NCBI GenBank assembly: GCA_032718475.1
Contig: JAUCBJ010003668.1
Coordinates: 1 to 43,808 of the forward strand
DNA length: 43,808 nucleotides
From: Nemertoderma westbladi
Taxonomy: Eukaryota > Xenacoelomorpha > Nemertodermatida > Nemertodermatidae
Direction of reading: 5' to 3'
Shown: piece after piece, positions 39,181 through 43,808 of the stretch
Numbering within the stretch: the first letter of the stretch is position 1
How the letters are laid out: each line of letters opens with the position of its first letter
The notes under the pieces: model-generated
Told to the model about the DNA's origin: nothing
Database searches by the model: none
What the model saw: the letters and a program-made list of their open reading frames with translations, nothing else
Program-made: the position numbers and the translations under genes

Positions 39181-40516
39181 GAAACATAGTCTGTTTGACC
39201 TCCATCCATCCTCCTTATTGTGTTATTTTTATTTTTGCATTCAATCTTTAGCTACAAGCGTTTGAAAAAGGTGTCTCCGTCGATATAGAACCAGTTATTC
39301 CTTAACCATTTAGGGGTTTGTTGGTATTGATGGAAAGCTGGCCATGCAAGGATTCCAAATAAATGTAACACAATCTGAATTTTGTTGAAAAACAGCTGAG
39401 ATATGGGCATTTGAATGTTGAACAGATTTGCAACTGCGCGAGACTATTTTATTAAATTTAATAAATACACCATATTCTAGAACATTTCTGTTTATATATG
39501 AATAGCAGGTACGAGTATTATTACATCATGACCGTAATATAGTGTCATTTACTGCTGATAAGGAACCCATGCCAAATTTTTATAGTTTAACTCACCGTGG
39601 TTGTTACTATGAAGCCTGATTATTCGATTTTGCATTTCAATTATTTTATAAGTGTTTTTCAAAATGTCGCTAGAGAAAAAAACTGAGAATTATCGCTACT
39701 TTTTAACGCCCGTAGCTCGGCAACTATTGTAACCGAAACTCAGACAATGGGATAATTCAAGTATTGTCATCATAAAAAAAAAGTTGTGATCACATTGAGC
39801 TGATAAGGGACCCACCACCCATAATCAAGGAACATCACCAAACCCATCCCCAAGTGATGTCCAAAAACACTTAAATAAATGACCACTTTGTTGTGTAACT
39901 GAAATATGTACTAAAACATCTCAAACGACTAATGTGTAGAATGGCTACGACAAAAAGGTTACGATTTCATGAATGACACATTTTTGAAAGGCTTAGATAA
40001 AATTGAAAGTCAAAATCTAAAATTCTGGCTTAATGTTCACATAGGCGGTGACTTGAACTAGTTCTGTCTGAAATTTTATGTAATTTGAAAATTATGCAGA
40101 AAATTTACACAATTTGAAAATTTGCAGAAAATTATGAGGGGGGGGGGGGATAATGTCATCAGAAAATTACAATATATTTCACTGATGATGGTGAACCTTG
40201 TGTCTTTTAAGGAAATTCAAATTCTAACTGCGGATCTGGTAAAAACTGTATATATGATTATTGAAATATTAGCATTCGCTCGCACGTGCAAACCTGCCAA
40301 ATCGTGCAAAAGTGAGACAATCTGAATTTCGGTTAACTGATTTAGTGGTAAGGAGTTTTAATAGAATACTGAAAAAATAAATAATTACAGGTACTGAATT
40401 TACATATAATTGACATTACAAGTTTCAGCACTTTCTCGAACCAAATAATTCCAATGCACAGTATCTGTGATGATTAAGGTATAATTTCGAGTCATTAAAT
40501 TGTATTGTGAATTATT
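39181..40516. other. No gene seen; downstream of the exchanger
   Basis: I looked for further exchanger exons, in particular a cyclic-nucleotide-binding domain, on the minus strand and found none. An 11-base G run lies at 40139-40149. A splice-acceptor-like TTTATTTTTTCAG (minus strand, about 40370-40385) leads into stops. Confidence 0.5.
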
Positions 40517-40522
40517 TTTATT
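40517..40522 (-). terminator. Poly(A) signal overlapping the stop codon of the exchanger gene
   Basis: The minus strand reads AAATAAAAAT at the stop: TAA is 40520-40518 and AATAAA covers 40522-40517. If used, the 3' UTR would be very short. No closer alternative was seen. Confidence 0.35.
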
Positions 40523-43394
40523 TGAAACGGACAACTTTGAAAGCTTCATTTTTGGAGACAACAGAATTGGAACTACTACCAGCATCAACATCAACATCAG
40601 GTTCATCTGTAGCAGCAAGCTTCGCCAGCTTCTTGATACGATTCTCCACCATTCGCACACTTAACATATCGGCATCAGTTTCATCTAGAATACCATCATT
40701 AGCCATATTCTTAATCATACTATTGTGGGCTCGAGTAATCATTGTGATAACAAGTTTATTCTTCATTGCCTTCAAAATATATGGATACTCCCTCTCCATA
40801 TCGTCAATGTATCGCTTCAGTGCGATCTGAGTTTCTCGGCTTTGACTTATTACAGTGTCTATTATCTGTTGTAATGATGTTAATTTGACAACAGCTGCTA
40901 TAGTGGCTGCTTCTGCATTGAGGTGACACGACGCCATCCGAAATCCCTCTGCCATGTACCTGTTTATTTCGTTCTCTGCCCAGATATGAAGGCCGAATAT
41001 ACAGGGTTTCAGCATCCTCACAGATCGAAGGATCCGTACGTGCCTGGCAAGTTTTAAAAACTGCATTGATTTGATAGCCATACCCGTTTTGAGCTGACCT
41101 GTAAGGTTACATTTCTTGGAACTGGGTTCTCCGGTTTGGAAACAATCAACTCCTATGACAAATATCAAAATGACCTCTGTTACTCCCCAAATGACCACGA
41201 TTAAATCAATGTAATTCCATATCGATTTAAAGTAATAGGTTCGCACGCCTATCAATTTAATAATAAATTCACACACGTAGATGGATATGAAGATTATATT
41301 AATGATAGAGAAAGCGTAATGCACGATATATTGTGTCTTTTGTTTTTCGTAGTCAATACTATCTATCTGGTCAACAAGATCATATACATTGGGGATAAGA
41401 TTGAGGAGCAGGACAACCTGGATAAAGCGCTCAAAGCTATCGCTAACTGCCAACCTGTATATCATGTAATGCAGCTTATTTTGTGTGTTTGGAGGTGGAA
41501 CAAATTTTTGGGCTATTTTTAATCTGTTAATAAATTTTTCGCCGTATTGAAGAAATTTAGGAATGCCATTGTATTCAATGATATCATCAGGATTGATAAA
41601 CACACCGCGATCCGAGGCTTTCAGGTTTAACTCGCACAGAAAAATGCTAGCAGATGCTCCGACTTCTCCATCGGCAAATTGTCGGCAATACGATTTGCGC
41701 TGGATGGTCATCACACGTTTATAAACATCATTCTCTATCTTTAAAAAATAACTTTCACGATGTATTGCTTCGCTTCGAGAGATGTTGAGGTTCTCCGATT
41801 TATGTTTGCTGAAATATGGGTTCACCACTTGTGAAAATTCATCCACAATTTGCCAGTTGCAACTGTTGTAATATGGGTTGTTGCGCATTGATGTATATTT
41901 CTCCATGGTAGCTCGACTGATTGCTTCCAATGAATTTTCCATCGCCAGAATTTTAACCGAGGTTACTTGCTTGCGTTCCAATCTCTTTAATAACAATTGT
42001 AGAGGAATACCATTTGTTATGACCGATAAACCAATAATAATCGTTGAATGAAATGCTAACTTATATTCATCTTCTACACTGCGGTTGTTGTGGATGACGA
42101 GTCTTGCTAAAGTAACGCTAACAACTCCTTTCATGCTACATAATGCTAATATAAGTACATTTTCAAATGGTAAGGCTCTAGAAGAATGTTTGAAGACTAG
42201 ATACAGAAACGCCATAATGGCAAATCGTATGACATTTACAGCACAAAATGATGAAAATGTGATGATATAATCATCTCTAGATAAAGCAGAGTTTACATTC
42301 GTTTCATGATGACTAATCGGATCACTTACGAGTCCATTGTTAATGATCACCTGACCCGTCATCATCCCTACCATTATAAATACCAAGGTGTAAGTGACAA
42401 AACACACAACTTCAAAGAACTCTTGCATTGGCTGCAGGACACTTGTAGATATAACGTTACTGTTGGCTCGTATTACCATTGTAAGCGCTACTGTGCCCAA
42501 TATAGCTGATGACAAGAAAACGCGATCACAGATATAGTAAGTTGTATATGCAGACAACAATATGGACAATATCTCAGTAATACCATCATGGTAAATATTG
42601 GATATAAAAAAAACGGTGATTTTGCCCATCACGTAACCAAAAGTAGGACCCAAAATAAGTTTATTACAAATCATGCCAATGACATTAATGACTAATTCTC
42701 CTTCTGTCCAATCATCGGATGATGATTTCTCGTAAAACGATTTATATATATTGAATATGTCCAATACCAGAGCATTGTTAAATAGTGTTTCTCCTTCAGC
42801 TAGGGCCGATAAATCTTGTGGAATTTGTATGCCCTTAAATAACGCGATACATGTTAGAATATCCGAAGCACTCAACAAACACCCGAACTGAATTGCTTCC
42901 AGACTGTCCCACTTCCAATATAATACCATCACCCCGCTAATCGTAGAAATAACAGCTGTTTGGAATAGTATAGTCGTAGCTATTATTTGGGGCAGAAGCT
43001 TCTTAAATTCGTAAAGTTCGAGTTTATAAGATGCATCTATTATTGAAATAGGTATGAAGAGGAGTTGCGCTCGACTGGGAGAAATCTTATCAATTTGGGA
43101 AAATATCCGTCGTAATGTTGTTTTTACTGTAAAAGTGTCCGGAATGCCGGTCAGTAATAACTCTATTAACACTCCGACGATCAGCACTACAATTCCGTAA
43201 GGAAAATTAAGGCGTCTGCCCAGGGACCTTAGTAATAAGCCAACTAAAATAATTCCAGATAGTAGTCCAACAAGATGAGGAACTTCGCCATGAGCCGCTG
43301 CGTGGCTAGATGGGTCACTGTGCGCCGCTGTGTCGCTAGATGGCTCACTGTTCTCGGAATCATGTCTATCATCTTCTTCAGGATTTGGTGACAT
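40518..43394 (-). CDS. SLC9C-like (sperm-type) Na+/H+ exchanger with voltage sensor, lacking the cyclic-nucleotide-binding domain (958 aa)
   Basis: A Ser/Asp/His-rich N-tail (1-38) leads into a multi-pass exchanger domain (about 40-465). The transport helix reads SASDILTCIALFKG, with Asp near 178. The usual ND pair is FNNA (about 205-206), and the usual Arg-Gly is CSMKGVVSVTLA. A cytosolic linker follows, then a four-helix voltage sensor: S2 with CEFIIKLIG, S3 with WNYIDLIVV, S4 with LARHVRILRSVRML (about 782-795), four Arg every third residue. The helical segment after the sensor (ILDETDADMLSVRMVENRIKKL) is as in SLC9C1, but the protein then ends in an acidic tail with no CNBD. SLC9C1 proteins usually run to about 1,200-1,300 residues and have many introns; this is one exon. 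It is either a retrogene paralogue or a gene ending early. Confidence 0.85.
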   Translation of the reverse strand: MSPNPEEDDRHDSENSEPSSDTAAHSDPSSHAAAHGEVPHLVGLLSGIILVGLLLRSLGRRLNFPYGIVVLIVGVLIELLLTGIPDTFTVKTTLRRIFSQIDKISPSRAQLLFIPISIIDASYKLELYEFKKLLPQIIATTILFQTAVISTISGVMVLYWKWDSLEAIQFGCLLSASDILTCIALFKGIQIPQDLSALAEGETLFNNALVLDIFNIYKSFYEKSSSDDWTEGELVINVIGMICNKLILGPTFGYVMGKITVFFISNIYHDGITEILSILLSAYTTYYICDRVFLSSAILGTVALTMVIRANSNVISTSVLQPMQEFFEVVCFVTYTLVFIMVGMMTGQVIINNGLVSDPISHHETNVNSALSRDDYIITFSSFCAVNVIRFAIMAFLYLVFKHSSRALPFENVLILALCSMKGVVSVTLARLVIHNNRSVEDEYKLAFHSTIIIGLSVITNGIPLQLLLKRLERKQVTSVKILAMENSLEAISRATMEKYTSMRNNPYYNSCNWQIVDEFSQVVNPYFSKHKSENLNISRSEAIHRESYFLKIENDVYKRVMTIQRKSYCRQFADGEVGASASIFLCELNLKASDRGVFINPDDIIEYNGIPKFLQYGEKFINRLKIAQKFVPPPNTQNKLHYMIYRLAVSDSFERFIQVVLLLNLIPNVYDLVDQIDSIDYEKQKTQYIVHYAFSIINIIFISIYVCEFIIKLIGVRTYYFKSIWNYIDLIVVIWGVTEVILIFVIGVDCFQTGEPSSKKCNLTGQLKTGMAIKSMQFLKLARHVRILRSVRMLKPCIFGLHIWAENEINRYMAEGFRMASCHLNAEAATIAAVVKLTSLQQIIDTVISQSRETQIALKRYIDDMEREYPYILKAMKNKLVITMITRAHNSMIKNMANDGILDETDADMLSVRMVENRIKKLAKLAATDEPDVDVDAGSSSNSVVSKNEAFKVVRFK

Positions 43395-43808
43395 GATGAA
43401 TGATTCCTGTTAGGATAGAACTAACTTCCAGTGATGTAGCCTATTATATTACTTACAGTCTACCTACAGTATACTTATAAGTTCATGTTCAGGAATTACT
43501 ATGGCCTGTGCACACACCCATCCAATTTGTTTGCACTGATTTTGTTTTTAAATATTATGTTTTAGAACATAATACACATTCATCACACATAATACTGTAT
43601 GTTTTTATGGTAGCTAATATATTTTAATATACAACCGGAATTGTGATCCTCAATATCATATTTATCTAAGAAAATATATTATATTGTTTCCCAAAATACT
43701 ATTCAAATAAAATTATGAATAAAATATTTCCTTTTATTTTCTTGTAATATTTCATTTATTCTAAAATCTTTAGCCTATATTATTATTTAAACTTAGCAAA
43801 ATTCATTT
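43395..43808. other. Upstream of the exchanger; no clear core promoter
   Basis: AT-rich, with no TATA or CCAAT box in the usual place on the minus strand and no further gene. Confidence 0.4.

Noticed and set aside
39181-40517. Missing CNBD exon of the exchanger
   Set aside because: I read the minus strand for the usual FGExxLL and RxAT blocks and saw neither; candidate acceptors lead to stops.
40518-43394. Recent retrocopy of SLC9C with poly(A) and target duplication
   Set aside because: No A-rich tail or flanking duplication is visible, so if it is a retrogene it is an old one.

Overview
This is AT-rich animal nuclear DNA, not prokaryotic. The signs are a sperm-type Na+/H+ exchanger gene (SLC9C-like), LINE, Ty3/Gypsy, piggyBac-like and Academ-like transposons, a Polinton-type DNA polymerase, GC/CCAAT/TATA-type promoters and an AATAAA poly(A) signal. 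An aquatic invertebrate is most likely, since SLC9C genes with a voltage sensor are best known from echinoderms and other marine invertebrates. The species cannot be fixed from the sequence. All long reading frames are intronless.

Layout. 1-2823: two minus-strand genes of a Polinton/adintovirus-like element, namely the N-terminal part of a protein-primed DNA polymerase (running off the left edge) and an upstream 348-residue protein whose repeats look PC4-like. 3458-4860: a GC-richer orphan gene with paired Cys/His motifs, its CCAAT-rich leader and a short tandem repeat. 4861-8731: mostly noncoding, with a LINE/SINE-like tail, a MITE-like element (7094-8149) and the 3' end of a LINE. 8732-23635: a set of nested transposons. 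The outer element has very long inverted arms, begins AGTAGT, is flanked by TGCCGC and carries one zinc-finger gene. It is interrupted by two piggyBac-like elements (9768-11330 and 13969-15409) and a young Gypsy retrotransposon (18097-23212) that itself holds a Mutator-like foldback (21885-22885). 24071-24867: LINE fragment. 25982-27241: orphan coiled-coil gene. 27686-33252: an apparently intact Academ-like DNA transposon. 33253-36785: MITEs rich in TTCTAGAA, then a 13-bp minisatellite. 37494-39180: a second, decayed copy of the LINE. 40518-43394: an intronless SLC9C-like exchanger that keeps its voltage sensor but lacks the cyclic-nucleotide-binding domain.

How it fits together. Only the exchanger, the orphan at 3628 and perhaps the orphan at 25982 look like possible host genes; most of the rest is mobile DNA. 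The most interesting lead is a link between the Polinton-like polymerase at the left edge and the nested outer element. Both encode a protein whose N-terminus is a C2H2 finger with the same CX2CX11HX3H spacing and the first Cys at residue 7. The outer element also has Polinton-type ends (5'-AG, 6-bp target duplication, short terminal repeat suited to protein-primed replication) and arms built from mirror-image arrays of a 19-bp palindrome. All family assignments are by eye; no database search was possible.
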